Source: Rhodobacter capsulatus
GTDB taxonomy: Bacteria > Pseudomonadota > Alphaproteobacteria > Rhodobacterales > Rhodobacteraceae
DNA length: 64,000 nucleotides
NCBI RefSeq assembly: GCF_003254295.1
Contig: NZ_QKZO01000004.1
Span: forward strand, 124,001 to 188,000
Direction: 5' to 3'
The stretch's first letter is position 1. Each line of letters opens with the position of its first letter. This document shows, piece after piece, positions 29,740 through 37,813 of the stretch. The position numbers and the translations under genes are program-made. The notes below the pieces were generated by a model. That model was not told where the DNA came from. It did no database searches and worked only from the letters and a program-made list of their open reading frames with translations.

Positions 29740-30908
29740 TGGAGCTTCTGTGCTTCCGCGATGTCCCCGTGATGCCGGTCACCCGCATGCGCGAACATGT
29801 GCCGCTGGGCGGTCCGGTCTGGCCCGAGTTCGAGCGTCAGACCGCGGCCCGGTTTTGCTATTCCGGCCGTCCCGCCGACACCGCGCCGCCCTTGCGCAAG
29901 CCGGTGCGGCAGTTCCGCCGCCCGGCGCTTTGGGGCGGCTATCTCAGCCATGAATTCGGCCATCTGATCGCCGAACACATCACCCGGCTTCTGCCCGCGG
30001 TCAGCCAGCGCGATACGGATGTGGTGCTGTTCACCCTGCCCACCGGCACCGCCCCCGAGGCGCTGGCGCCCTGGGTGCATCAGGTGTTCGACTGGCTGAC
30101 GATGCCCGCGCGTCGCGCCCGCTTCGTCACCGAACCCAGCCTTGCGCCGGAATTGCGGGTCTGCGCCCAGGGCGAGATGCTGGGCGGCACCGCCCCCGAT
30201 TCGGCCTATCTCGATCTGCTCGACGCGCTGCCCGGCCGCCACGGGATCGACCTGCAACCGCGCCTGCCGCTGATCTATGTCAGCCGGGCCGGGCTGGTGG
30301 CGACCGGCCGCGGCGGCCATCTGGGCGAGACCTATCTGGCCGGGCTTCTGGCCGAGCTGGGCGTGACGGTGATCGACCCCGGAACCCTGCCGATCCGCGC
30401 GCAGATGCAGGCCTATGCCCGGGCCGAGGCGCTGGTCTTTGCCGAGGGCTCGGCGCTGCATGGCCGCCAGCTGCTCGGCCGCCTCGATCAGGATATCCAC
30501 ATCCTGCGCCGCCGCACCGGGCCGGATGCCTGGACGGCGGTGCTGACCCCGCGCTGCCGCAGCCTGCGCGCGCATGATGTCGTGGCCGGTCATCTGACCG
30601 TCTCGGGCCGGTTCCGGGGCCCCGCGCATGCCGCCCCGCGCGAATTGCGCCATCTTTACGCGACCTTCTATGATCTGCCCGCGCTTTTCGCCGCCTTCGC
30701 CGATCTGGGCGTGCCGCTGGCCCGGCACTGGAACCACGACGCCTGGCGCGCGGCCGTGCTGGACGATGCCCTGCGCTGGCTTTTGGCCCAGGCCGCCCCG
30801 GTGACCCAGGCGCTGCCCAATCTCATCCGCCTCATCGAGCAGATTTCCACCCCCGATGAGCTTCTCGACTTGGCCGAGCCGCCCCCGGCCCGGTCCGCTT
30901 CGCACTGA
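29736..30908 (+). CDS. GT61/DUF563-like glycosyltransferase inside the sdh operon
   Basis: The 390-residue protein resembles the DUF563/GT61 family: [16 protein letters not shown] near residue 70, then [57 protein letters not shown], the pattern of a nucleotide-sugar-binding C-terminal domain. No signal peptide or membrane helix is evident. It probably modifies a surface polysaccharide, but substrate and acceptor are unknown. It overlaps the preceding lipoprotein gene (ATGA; a second ATG lies at 29739) and ends 11 bases before sdhB. Its position splits sdhA from sdhB. Confidence 0.7.
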   Translation: MMELLCFRDVPVMPVTRMREHVPLGGPVWPEFERQTAARFCYSGRPADTAPPLRKPVRQFRRPALWGGYLSHEFGHLIAEHITRLLPAVSQRDTDVVLFTLPTGTAPEALAPWVHQVFDWLTMPARRARFVTEPSLAPELRVCAQGEMLGGTAPDSAYLDLLDALPGRHGIDLQPRLPLIYVSRAGLVATGRGGHLGETYLAGLLAELGVTVIDPGTLPIRAQMQAYARAEALVFAEGSALHGRQLLGRLDQDIHILRRRTGPDAWTAVLTPRCRSLRAHDVVAGHLTVSGRFRGPAHAAPRELRHLYATFYDLPALFAAFADLGVPLARHWNHDAWRAAVLDDALRWLLAQAAPVTQALPNLIRLIEQISTPDELLDLAEPPPARSASH

Positions 30909-30919
30909 AAGGACGCCCA

Positions 30920-31699
30920 ATGGTTCAGTTCACGCTTCCGAAAAACTCCAAGATCCGCGTCGGCAAGACCTGGCCGCGGCCCGAGGGCGCCAAGACCGTG
31001 CGCAAGTTCAAGATCTACCGCTGGGATCCGGACACCGGGGAAAATCCCCGGGTGGACACCTATTTCCTCGACATGGACCGTTGCGGGCCGATGGTTCTGG
31101 ATGCGCTTCTGAAGATCAAGAACGAGATCGACCCGACGCTGACCTTCCGCCGGTCGTGCCGCGAGGGGATCTGCGGCTCGTGTGCGATGAACATCGACGG
31201 CATCAACACGCTCGCTTGCATCTACGGGCTCGACGAGATCAAGGGCGATGTCCGCATCTACCCGCTGCCGCATATGCCGGTGGTCAAGGATCTGGTGCCC
31301 GACCTGACGCATTTCTATGCGCAGCATGCCTCGATCATGCCCTTCCTGCAGACGACGACGAACAAGCCCGAGAAAGAGTGGCTGCAATCGATCGAGGACC
31401 GCAAGAAGCTCGACGGTCTTTATGAATGCGTGATGTGCGCGTCGTGTTCGACCTCCTGCCCGAGCTACTGGTGGAACTCGGACCGCTACCTTGGCCCGGC
31501 GGCGCTCTTGCATGCTTACCGCTGGATCATCGACAGCCGCGACGAAGCCACGGCCGAGCGTCTCGATGAGCTGGAAGACCCGTTCAAGCTCTACCGCTGC
31601 CACACGATCATGAACTGCGCCAAGACCTGCCCGAAGGGGCTGAACCCGGCCAAGGCGATCGCCGAGATCAAGCGGCTGATGGTCAGCCGGCACGTCTGA
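30920..31699 (+). CDS. sdhB: Succinate dehydrogenase iron-sulfur subunit
   Basis: SdhB carries electrons from FAD to the membrane quinone site through three Fe-S clusters. The 259-residue protein has the [2Fe-2S] ligands ([21 protein letters not shown]), the [4Fe-4S] motif [12 protein letters not shown], and the [3Fe-4S] segment [22 protein letters not shown] lies before the ATG. It is the last gene of the sdh transcription unit, which ends at a strong terminator. Confidence 0.97.
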   Translation: MVQFTLPKNSKIRVGKTWPRPEGAKTVRKFKIYRWDPDTGENPRVDTYFLDMDRCGPMVLDALLKIKNEIDPTLTFRRSCREGICGSCAMNIDGINTLACIYGLDEIKGDVRIYPLPHMPVVKDLVPDLTHFYAQHASIMPFLQTTTNKPEKEWLQSIEDRKKLDGLYECVMCASCSTSCPSYWWNSDRYLGPAALLHAYRWIIDSRDEATAERLDELEDPFKLYRCHTIMNCAKTCPKGLNPAKAIAEIKRLMVSRHV

Positions 31700-31717
31700 T
31701 CCGGCTCTGTTTCTACG

Positions 31718-31746
31718 AAAGGCCCCGGCACTGCCGGGGCCTTTTT
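31718..31746 (+). terminator. Rho-independent terminator of the sdh operon
   Basis: GGCCCCGGC (31721-31729) pairs with GCCGGGGCC (31733-31741) around ACT, with AAA before and TTTTT after. Confidence 0.9.
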
Positions 31747-31854
31747 GCTGCGTTGCGGAAAATGCATATCGCAGTTGCAGCATTTAAGCTGTCGGGCGCT
31801 TCGCGCATGGGATAGTTTGTCGCAGGGGAGACCACGCACCCACAGGAGCAAGCC

Positions 31855-32019
31855 ATGTCGAAGATCGTCACCTTCCGGAAAAAATCCGAGCAGGAAAAAG
31901 CCGCCGAAGCGCTGAGGATTCTGACCGATGCTTACGCCTATTACACCCCCGCCCGGGGCAAGGCGGATCTGGTCGAAGAGACCGAGATCGAGCAGATGTT
32001 CGAATATTACGCGGCCTGA
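31855..32019 (+). CDS. Small 54-residue protein, function unknown
   Basis: The product reads MSKIVTFRKKSEQEKAAEALRIL and ends EQMFEYYAA. It is basic at the start, acidic at the end, probably helical, with no signal or membrane segment. CAGGAG lies eight bases before the ATG, and a terminator-like hairpin follows, so it looks like a real single-gene unit. Two TGC-rich dyads lie upstream: CTGC-GTT-GCGG at 31748-31758 and a GCAG-TT-GCAG cluster near 31771. No family was recognised. Confidence 0.65.
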   Translation: MSKIVTFRKKSEQEKAAEALRILTDAYAYYTPARGKADLVEETEIEQMFEYYAA

Positions 32020-32039
32020 GCCGGATCTGTCGCGAAAGC

Positions 32040-32065
32040 GCCCCTGCCGGTCGGCGGGGGCTTTT
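32040..32065 (+). terminator. Rho-independent terminator after the 54-residue gene
   Basis: GCCCCTGCCG (32040-32049) pairs with CGGCGGGGGC (32052-32061), with one T-G wobble, and TTTTCTTTT follows. Confidence 0.75.
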
Positions 32066-32112
32066 CTTTTTCGCCGGGGCCGGGTGAGACTGGGGCAAAG
32101 GAGACCGCCCCC

Positions 32113-32985
32113 GTGAAACCGTCCAGACCCGAGCACCAAGCCCCCGCCGATGCCGCCGCCCGCCGCGCGATCAAGCCGGTGATCTGCTACCCGGTCGAAA
32201 CCTTGCCGCGCCCTGATCTGGCCGCGCTGCGCGCCGCCCGCGAGGGCTGGACGAAGATCGACGAACTGATCGTTCCGGCGCGTGAGGCGCGGTTCTTTGA
32301 AGTCCCCGCGGGGGGCTTTTTCCGCATCGTCTCGATCGAGGGGCCGCAGGTCGGGGATCTGAACCTCTGGTCGGCTCAGGATCTGAACGAGCGCTTCTAT
32401 TCCGGCAAGACCCGCGCGCTGCACGGCACGCATCTGTCGACCGGCGATCAGCTCTGGTCCTCGATCCCTTACTTGCGACCGATGGCGACGATCACCGACG
32501 ACACGCTCGACTGGTATGGCATCGACGAACACGGCGGCTCGGTGCATGACGTGATCGGCACCCGCTGCGATCCCTATACGCATCATCTGCTCTCGGGCGG
32601 GGAGAATTACCACCACTGCTGCCATTCGAACCTGACCCGCGCGCTGGCCGAGGAAACCGGGCTGATGAAACATACTTGCGAATTCCACGTCCATGACGTG
32701 CTCAATGTCTTCATGTGCACCGGCTTCACCCGCGACACCGGCCAGTATTTCATGAAGGCCAGCCCGGTGCGGCCGGGCGATTATCTGGAATTCTTCGCCG
32801 AGATCGATCTGGGCTGCGCGCTCTCGGCCTGTCCGGGCGGCGATTGTTCCTCGGAACATTCCTCGGACGCTGCCGCCTGTCATCCGCTCAAGGTCGAGAT
32901 CTATCGGCCGCAGGACAGGCCCGAGGGCTGGGTCTCGCCCGCGCGGAACGGCTACGACCGGACCCACGGCTGCGATCTGGACTGA
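32113..32985 (+). CDS. DUF1989 (urea carboxylase-associated) family protein
   Basis: The 290-residue protein matches DUF1989, which often accompanies urea carboxylase or aminomethyl-transfer systems. Motifs are VPAREARFFEVPAGGFFRI near residue 60, GDLNLWSAQD, and conserved His/Cys clusters (YHHCCHSNL, CEFHVHDVLNVFMCTGF, CPGGDCSSEHSSDAAACH) that may bind a metal. The start is GTG with AAGGAG upstream. No urea-carboxylase genes are adjacent, so its substrate is open. It stands alone between a terminator and a convergent ArsR-type gene. Confidence 0.82.
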   Translation: MKPSRPEHQAPADAAARRAIKPVICYPVETLPRPDLAALRAAREGWTKIDELIVPAREARFFEVPAGGFFRIVSIEGPQVGDLNLWSAQDLNERFYSGKTRALHGTHLSTGDQLWSSIPYLRPMATITDDTLDWYGIDEHGGSVHDVIGTRCDPYTHHLLSGGENYHHCCHSNLTRALAEETGLMKHTCEFHVHDVLNVFMCTGFTRDTGQYFMKASPVRPGDYLEFFAEIDLGCALSACPGGDCSSEHSSDAAACHPLKVEIYRPQDRPEGWVSPARNGYDRTHGCDLD

Positions 32986-33137
32986 GCCGGGCAGGGGGGC
33001 GCTGCCCCCCTCTTGGCCTCTCGGCCAATTCACCCCCCGGGATATTTGCCCCAAGGTGAAAGGCAAAGCCGGATCTGATTTCACCTTGGGGCAAATATCC
33101 CGGGGGGCGTCCCGCAGGGACGGGGGCAGCGCCCCCC
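32986..33137. repeat. Convergent intergenic region with an inverted pair of the dispersed ATATTTG element
   Basis: Forward copy 33031-33061 (CACCCCCCGGGATATTTG, CCCCAAGGTGAAA) faces reverse copy 33079-33107 across a 17-base spacer. The copies are reverse complements of one another over nearly their whole length, so the RNA could form a long hairpin. GGGGGGC...GCCCCCC hairpins flank both ends. Confidence 0.88.
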
Positions 33138-33485
33138 TTACTCCGCTTGCGGCGCCTGCAGCTCGGTTTCCAGAAAGCGCTCGAACGCGTCCAGATCCAG
33201 CGGCTCGAAGGCGCCGAAGCTCTGGATCCAGATGATCGCCCCCTCCATCGCCGCGGGTTCGAGCTTGCACCATTTCACCCGGCCGCGCTTTTCCTGACTG
33301 ATCAGCCCCGCCTCGGCGAGGATCGCCAGATGTTTCGAAATCGCCGCAAGCGACATCTGAAACGGCGCGGCCACGTCGGTCACCGCCATGTCGTCTTCCA
33401 GCAGCATGGTCAGGATCGCCCGCCGCGTCGGGTCGGCCAGCGCGGCGAAGACGGCATCAAGACGGGGGGAGGCGGAAAGGTCCAT
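33138..33485 (-). CDS. ArsR-family transcriptional regulator
   Basis: The 115-residue protein is a winged-helix repressor-type regulator: FAALADPTRRAILTMLLEDDMAVTDVA at the start and MSLAAISKHLAILAEAGLISQEKRGR as the recognition helix and wing. It lacks the metal-binding cysteines of classical ArsR, so it may belong to the group paired with SRPBCC proteins, but no such partner is adjacent. The start at 33485 fits the family N-terminus; the ribosome site is weak. A 16-base palindrome lies 31 bases upstream and is likely its own operator. Confidence 0.85.
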   Translation of the reverse strand: MDLSASPRLDAVFAALADPTRRAILTMLLEDDMAVTDVAAPFQMSLAAISKHLAILAEAGLISQEKRGRVKWCKLEPAAMEGAIIWIQSFGAFEPLDLDAFERFLETELQAPQAE

Positions 33486-33516
33486 GCGGCCACATTGCGC
33501 ATCCTGCGGCAAAACG

Positions 33517-33532
33517 TCAACCGATCGGTTGA
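33517..33532. promoter_or_regulatory. Palindrome TCAACCGATCGGTTGA, probable ArsR-type operator
   Basis: This perfect 16-base palindrome lies 31 bases before the ArsR-type gene and about 165 bases before atpI on the other strand. TCAACC-N4-GGTTGA repeats are common for this regulator subgroup. Autoregulation is likely; effect on atpI is possible but unproven. Confidence 0.65.
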
Positions 33533-33697
33533 ATATGACTTTGGTCCGGCGCGTGCAAAACCGCGCCTTGATGCCCGCGGCTGGTTGCGCAAACGATAAC
33601 GAAAACAAGAGCTTGTTGGCGCGGAAAGACTCTGTCAACGGCGTTGACTCATCGGGCTTGCACCGTTACACACGGCCTCAACCTGCGGGGAGCATCC

Positions 33698-34042
33698 ATG
33701 TCGGAGGAAGTTGGCGGAGAACCTGATCCCGAGCGCTTGGCGGCGCTTGAGAAACGGTTGTCGCAACTGAAGAAGACCGAGGAGGCGCCCAAACGCGCAG
33801 CGGATGGCGATCTACGCATGGCCGACATGGCCTGGCGGATGGTCATCGAACTGGTTTCGGGGCTGGGGATCGGCTTCGGCATCGGATTGGGGCTGGATGC
33901 CATCTTCGGCACGCAGCCTTTCCTGATGCTGATCTTCGTCTTCCTCGGTCTCGCGGCGGGGGTGAAGGTGATGCTTCGCTCGGCCGCGGACTTGACAAAG
34001 GCACAGGCAGCTGCGGCCGCAGCTGGCAAAGAGGGGAAATAG
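33698..34042 (+). CDS. atpI: ATP synthase protein I
   Basis: AtpI is a small membrane protein that helps assemble or supply Mg2+ to Fo. The 114-residue protein has a charged N-terminal coiled region ([19 protein letters not shown]) and two membrane helices ([23 protein letters not shown] and [20 protein letters not shown]), the standard layout. GGGGAG precedes the ATG at 33698. It is the first gene of the Fo operon, with atpB two bases downstream. Confidence 0.9.
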   Translation: MSEEVGGEPDPERLAALEKRLSQLKKTEEAPKRAADGDLRMADMAWRMVIELVSGLGIGFGIGLGLDAIFGTQPFLMLIFVFLGLAAGVKVMLRSAADLTKAQAAAAAAGKEGK

Positions 34043-34044
34043 TC

Positions 34045-34821
34045 GTGGCAGAAGAAGCTGGCACCGGCCTTGTGTTCCACCCGATGGAACCGTTCAAGAT
34101 TCACTCGATGTTCGACGGCGAGCCGATCCGTTGGTTCGAGTTCTTCGTGCCGACGAACGCGACCCTGTGGATGGCGATCGGCGTCGTGATGATCGCGCTG
34201 CTGATGGTCGTGGGCACGCTGCGCCGCGCCCTCGTGCCGGGCCGCATCCAGTCGCTGGCCGAGCTTGCCTATGGTTTCGTCCACAAGATGGTCGAAGATG
34301 TCGCGGGCAAGGACGGGCTGGTCTACTTCCCCTACATCTTCACGATGTTCCTGTTCATCCTGTTCTCGAACTTCCTTGGCCTGATCCCGATGGCCTTCAC
34401 CCCGACCTCGCATATCGCGGTGACCGGCGTGATGGCGTTGGGCGTGTTCATCGGCGTGACCGCGCTGGGCTTCATGAAGCACGGCAGCCACTTCCTGAAC
34501 CTGTTCTGGGTCTCGGCCGCGCCGCTGCCGCTGCGCCCGATCCTGGCCGTGATCGAGGTGATCTCCTACTTCGTGCGTCCGGTCAGCCACTCCATCCGGC
34601 TTGCGGGCAACATGATGGCCGGCCATGCCGTGATCGAGGTCTTTGCCGCCTTCGCACCGGTGATCCTGATCTCCTTCGTCGGTGTTGTGGTGACGCCGCT
34701 CGCGTTGCTGGCGATCGTCGGGATGTATGCGCTCGAAATCCTCGTGGCCTTCGTTCAGGCCTATGTCTTCACCATCCTGACCTGCGTCTATCTGAAAGAC
34801 GCGCTGCATCCGGGCCACTGA
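34045..34821 (+). CDS. atpB: ATP synthase Fo subunit a
   Basis: Subunit a forms the proton half-channels next to the c-ring. The 258-residue protein starts at GTG after GAGGGG and has about five or six membrane helices. The conserved arginine lies in [14 protein letters not shown], and [19 protein letters not shown] ends the protein, as is typical for alphaproteobacteria. It is followed by a 72-base gap and then atpE. Confidence 0.96.
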   Translation: MAEEAGTGLVFHPMEPFKIHSMFDGEPIRWFEFFVPTNATLWMAIGVVMIALLMVVGTLRRALVPGRIQSLAELAYGFVHKMVEDVAGKDGLVYFPYIFTMFLFILFSNFLGLIPMAFTPTSHIAVTGVMALGVFIGVTALGFMKHGSHFLNLFWVSAAPLPLRPILAVIEVISYFVRPVSHSIRLAGNMMAGHAVIEVFAAFAPVILISFVGVVVTPLALLAIVGMYALEILVAFVQAYVFTILTCVYLKDALHPGH

Positions 34822-34893
34822 GGCCCGGACCCGCAGCCCGGGTCGATCTGAAAACCTCAATTCAGCCAATTCCAACCTCAAGGAGTGTCCATC

Positions 34894-35130
34894 ATGGAAG
34901 GCGATATCGTTCAAATGGGTGCCTACATCGGTGCTGGTCTCGCGTGCACCGGCATGGGCGGCGCCGCCGTCGGTGTGGGCCACGTTGTCGGCAACTTCAT
35001 CTCGGGTGCGCTGCGCAACCCGTCGGCGGCCGCTTCGCAAACCGCCACCATGTTCATCGGTATCGCGTTCGCCGAAGCGCTGGGGATCTTCTCGTTCCTC
35101 GTCGCGCTTCTGCTGATGTTCGCCGTCTGA
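34894..35130 (+). CDS. atpE: ATP synthase Fo subunit c
   Basis: The 78-residue hairpin protein forms the rotor ring. It has two glycine-rich helices, the RNP loop at residues 41-43, and the proton-binding carboxylate Glu61 in [12 protein letters not shown]. The start at 34894 (MEGDIVQMG) is preceded by AAGGAG; a codon nine bases upstream could also begin the frame but adds three residues not usual for the family. It likely receives strong translation as the multi-copy subunit. Confidence 0.96.
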   Translation: MEGDIVQMGAYIGAGLACTGMGGAAVGVGHVVGNFISGALRNPSAAASQTATMFIGIAFAEALGIFSFLVALLLMFAV

Positions 35131-35203
35131 TCCCTGCTGAGAAACCTTGCGGTCGGGTGGGTGTTCGCACCCACCCGGTAACTGAAGGGTCCAGGGGGAC
35201 GAC

Positions 35204-35764
35204 ATGGCAAACGAAACACACGCGGTCGAGGCCGCTGCTGCTGTCGCCGGACACGCTGCCGAGGCTGCGGAAAAGGGCGGGATGCCGCAGCTCGACTTCT
35301 CGACCTTCCCGAACCAGATCTTCTGGCTGCTGTTGGCTCTGGGCGCCATCTACTGGCTGCTCAAGAACATCGCCATTCCGCGCATTGCGGGGATTCTGGC
35401 CGATCGTGCGGGCACCATTACCGGTGATCTCGAAGCGGCGGAACAATACAAGCTGAAGGCCAAGGACGCGGAAGCGGCCTATGCCAAAGCTTTGGCCGAC
35501 GCCCGGGCGCAGGCGCAAAAGATCATCGCCGAAGCACGTGCGGCGATCCAGAAGGACCTCGATGCCGCCACGGCGAAAGCCGATGCGGATATCGCGGCAC
35601 GGGTCGCGCAGTCCGAGGTGAAGATCGCCGAGATCCGCGCGGGTGCGCTGGAGGCGGTGCAGATCGTCGCCACCGAGACCGCCACGGCCATCGTCACGGC
35701 GCTGGGCGGCAAAGCCGACATGGGCGCGGTGAACGCGGCCGTGGGTCAGCGGGTGAAGGGGTAA
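35204..35764 (+). CDS. atpX: ATP synthase Fo subunit b'
   Basis: Subunit b' is one of two peripheral-stalk chains in photosynthetic bacteria. The 186-residue protein has an Ala-rich N-terminal extension, one membrane helix ([27 protein letters not shown]), and a long Ala/Lys/Asp coiled coil. The [15 protein letters not shown] motif identifies it as the b' form rather than b. It is separated from atpE by 73 bases and followed four bases later by atpF. Confidence 0.93.
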   Translation: MANETHAVEAAAAVAGHAAEAAEKGGMPQLDFSTFPNQIFWLLLALGAIYWLLKNIAIPRIAGILADRAGTITGDLEAAEQYKLKAKDAEAAYAKALADARAQAQKIIAEARAAIQKDLDAATAKADADIAARVAQSEVKIAEIRAGALEAVQIVATETATAIVTALGGKADMGAVNAAVGQRVKG

Positions 35765-35768
35765 GGCG

Positions 35769-36326
35769 ATGAAGAAACTGACGTTCCTGCTCGTTGCTCT
35801 GGCGGCGAACCCGGCTTTCGCTTCCGAAGGCCCGTTCGTCTCGCTGCGCAACGCGCATTTCGTGATCCTCGTCGCCTTCCTCATCTTCATCGGCGTGCTG
35901 ATCAAGTTCAAGGTTCCCTCGATGTTGCTGGGCATGCTCGACAAGCGTGCCGAGGGCATCAAGGCGGATCTGGACGAGGCCAAGGCGCTGCGTGACGAAG
36001 CGCAGAAGATCCTGGCGAGCTACGAGCGCAAGGCGCGCGAAGTCCAGGGTCAGGCCGACCAGATCGTCGTCGCCGCCAAGCGCGACGCGCAACTGGCGGC
36101 CGATCAGGCCAAGGCCGACCTGAAGGAGGCCATCGCGCGCCGCCTGAAGGGGGCCGAAGACCGGATCGCCTCGGCGGAAGCCGCTGCGCTGAAGGACGTC
36201 AAGGACCGGGCCGTGCAGGTGGCGGTTGCCGCCGCGGCAGAAGTTCTGGCGAACCAGATGTCGGCGGCCGACAAGTCGGGCATGATCGACGCCTCGATCG
36301 CTCAAGTGGAAACCCGGCTGAACTGA
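35769..36326 (+). CDS. atpF: ATP synthase Fo subunit b
   Basis: Subunit b is the second peripheral-stalk chain. The 185-residue protein begins with a signal-like hydrophobic run ([18 protein letters not shown]), then the membrane helix [27 protein letters not shown] and an Ala-rich coiled coil. The first hydrophobic run may be cleaved. It is the last gene of the Fo operon, ended by a strong terminator. No F1 gene is here, as expected where Fo and F1 form separate operons. Confidence 0.93.
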   Translation: MKKLTFLLVALAANPAFASEGPFVSLRNAHFVILVAFLIFIGVLIKFKVPSMLLGMLDKRAEGIKADLDEAKALRDEAQKILASYERKAREVQGQADQIVVAAKRDAQLAADQAKADLKEAIARRLKGAEDRIASAEAAALKDVKDRAVQVAVAAAAEVLANQMSAADKSGMIDASIAQVETRLN

Positions 36327-36347
36327 GCCGCGCCACAGCAAAGACAG

Positions 36348-36373
36348 AAAACCCGGCTTCGGCCGGGTTTTTT
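36348..36373 (+). terminator. Rho-independent terminator of the Fo operon
   Basis: AAAACCCGGC (36348-36357) pairs with GCCGGGTTTT (36362-36371) around a TTCG tetraloop, and more T follows. Confidence 0.92.
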
Positions 36374-36453
36374 CATGTCTCGGCGGGGGCAGGGCGGGGC
36401 GCAACGCAAAACGCGCGCCCGGGGGCGCGCGTTCGGAAAGCTTTGCCGGCGGA

Positions 36454-37722
36454 TCAGACGGCGCGGATCGCGGTCACGTTCGATTTCGGCTCGCCCGCAT
36501 TGGCGTCGATGAAATCGAGCACCAGCGGCCGGATGTTGTTGCGCCAGGACGAGCCCGCGAAGATGCCGTAATGGCCCGCGCCCGGTTCCAGATGCTGCGC
36601 CTTCTTTTCCTCGGGCAGACCGGTGCACAGCCGCAGCGCCGCCACGCATTGTCCGGGCGCCGAGATGTCGTCATTCGCGCCCTCGACCGTCTTCACCGCG
36701 ACGCGGGTGATCTTGCCGATATCGACGCGCTTGCCCTCGACCTCGAAGCGGTTCTGTGCGATCTCAAGGCCCTTGAAGATCCGCTCGACCGTCGAGAGGT
36801 AGAATTCCGCGGTCATGTCCATCACCGCCAGATATTCATCATAGAAGATGTTGTGATGGTCGTGTTCCGAGCCTTCGCCCTTCGATTCCATCAGGATCTT
36901 GTCGGAAAACGCCTTGGTGTGCTTGTCCATGTTCATCGAGATGAACGAGGCGAGCTGCATCAGCCCCGGATAGACCAGCCGCCCGGCGCCCTTGTATTTG
37001 AAGCCGACGCGCTGGATCACCATGTGTTCCAGCTGCCCCATGGTGACGCGACGGCCGAAATCGGTCACCTCGGTTGCGGCGGCATCGGGGTCGATCGGCC
37101 CGCCGATCAGCGTCAGCGTGCGCGGCTGCGCCTCGGGTTCTTCCTCGGCCAGATAGGCGGTCGCGGCCAGCGTCAGCGGCGCGGGCTGGCAGACCGCGAT
37201 CACGTTGATGTCGGGGCCCAGTCGGCGCATGAATTCGACGAGGTAAAGCGTGTAATCCTCGATGTCGAACTTGCCCGCGCTGACCGGAATGTCCCGCGCA
37301 TTGTGCCAATCCGTCACGTAAACGTCGGCATCGGGCAGCAGACTGGCCACGGTCGAGCGCAGAAGCGTCGCGTAATGGCCCGACATCGGTGCAACCAGAA
37401 GGATACGCCGCGGCATCGGCGCCCGGCCCTGGACCTTGAAATGAATGAGCGCGCCGAAGGGCTTGTCGATCAGCGTCTCGATCTCGATCAGGTGGTCCTT
37501 GCCATCGGCGGCGGGGATCGAGCGGATGCCCCAGTCGGGCTTGATCACCATGCGCGCGAAGCTGCGCTCGGTGACCCGGCCCCAGGCCGACATCAGCTTG
37601 AACATCGGATGGGGCGTCAGCCCCCAGACCGGATAGGAGGCCATGGCACGGGCCGACGCGCCCATCCATTCATTGGTGTTCCTGATGGTTTCCATCAGGT
37701 CGTAGCTCATCATGCCCTTCAT
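36454..37722 (-). CDS. phaZ: Intracellular polyhydroxybutyrate depolymerase
   Basis: PhaZ degrades stored PHB granules. The 422-residue protein resembles the Ralstonia PhaZa1 type, with cysteine in place of the serine of the lipase box (VIAVCQPAPL), the YVTDWHNARDIP segment, and an EPGAGHYGIFAGSSWR histidine region near the C-terminus. I chose the ATG at 37722 because GGGGAG lies five bases upstream; a GTG two codons earlier abuts that site. It is divergent from phaC, with about 91 bases between, so both may share control. Confidence 0.93.
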   Translation of the reverse strand: MKGMMSYDLMETIRNTNEWMGASARAMASYPVWGLTPHPMFKLMSAWGRVTERSFARMVIKPDWGIRSIPAADGKDHLIEIETLIDKPFGALIHFKVQGRAPMPRRILLVAPMSGHYATLLRSTVASLLPDADVYVTDWHNARDIPVSAGKFDIEDYTLYLVEFMRRLGPDINVIAVCQPAPLTLAATAYLAEEEPEAQPRTLTLIGGPIDPDAAATEVTDFGRRVTMGQLEHMVIQRVGFKYKGAGRLVYPGLMQLASFISMNMDKHTKAFSDKILMESKGEGSEHDHHNIFYDEYLAVMDMTAEFYLSTVERIFKGLEIAQNRFEVEGKRVDIGKITRVAVKTVEGANDDISAPGQCVAALRLCTGLPEEKKAQHLEPGAGHYGIFAGSSWRNNIRPLVLDFIDANAGEPKSNVTAIRAV

Positions 37723-37813
37723 CGGCACTCCCCAAGAAACCGCACAATCGTCGCTTGTTCCCGTGCAAGCGGACGTTATGTTTCATCATAAAGGATAGGG
37801 AGGAAATTTCGTT

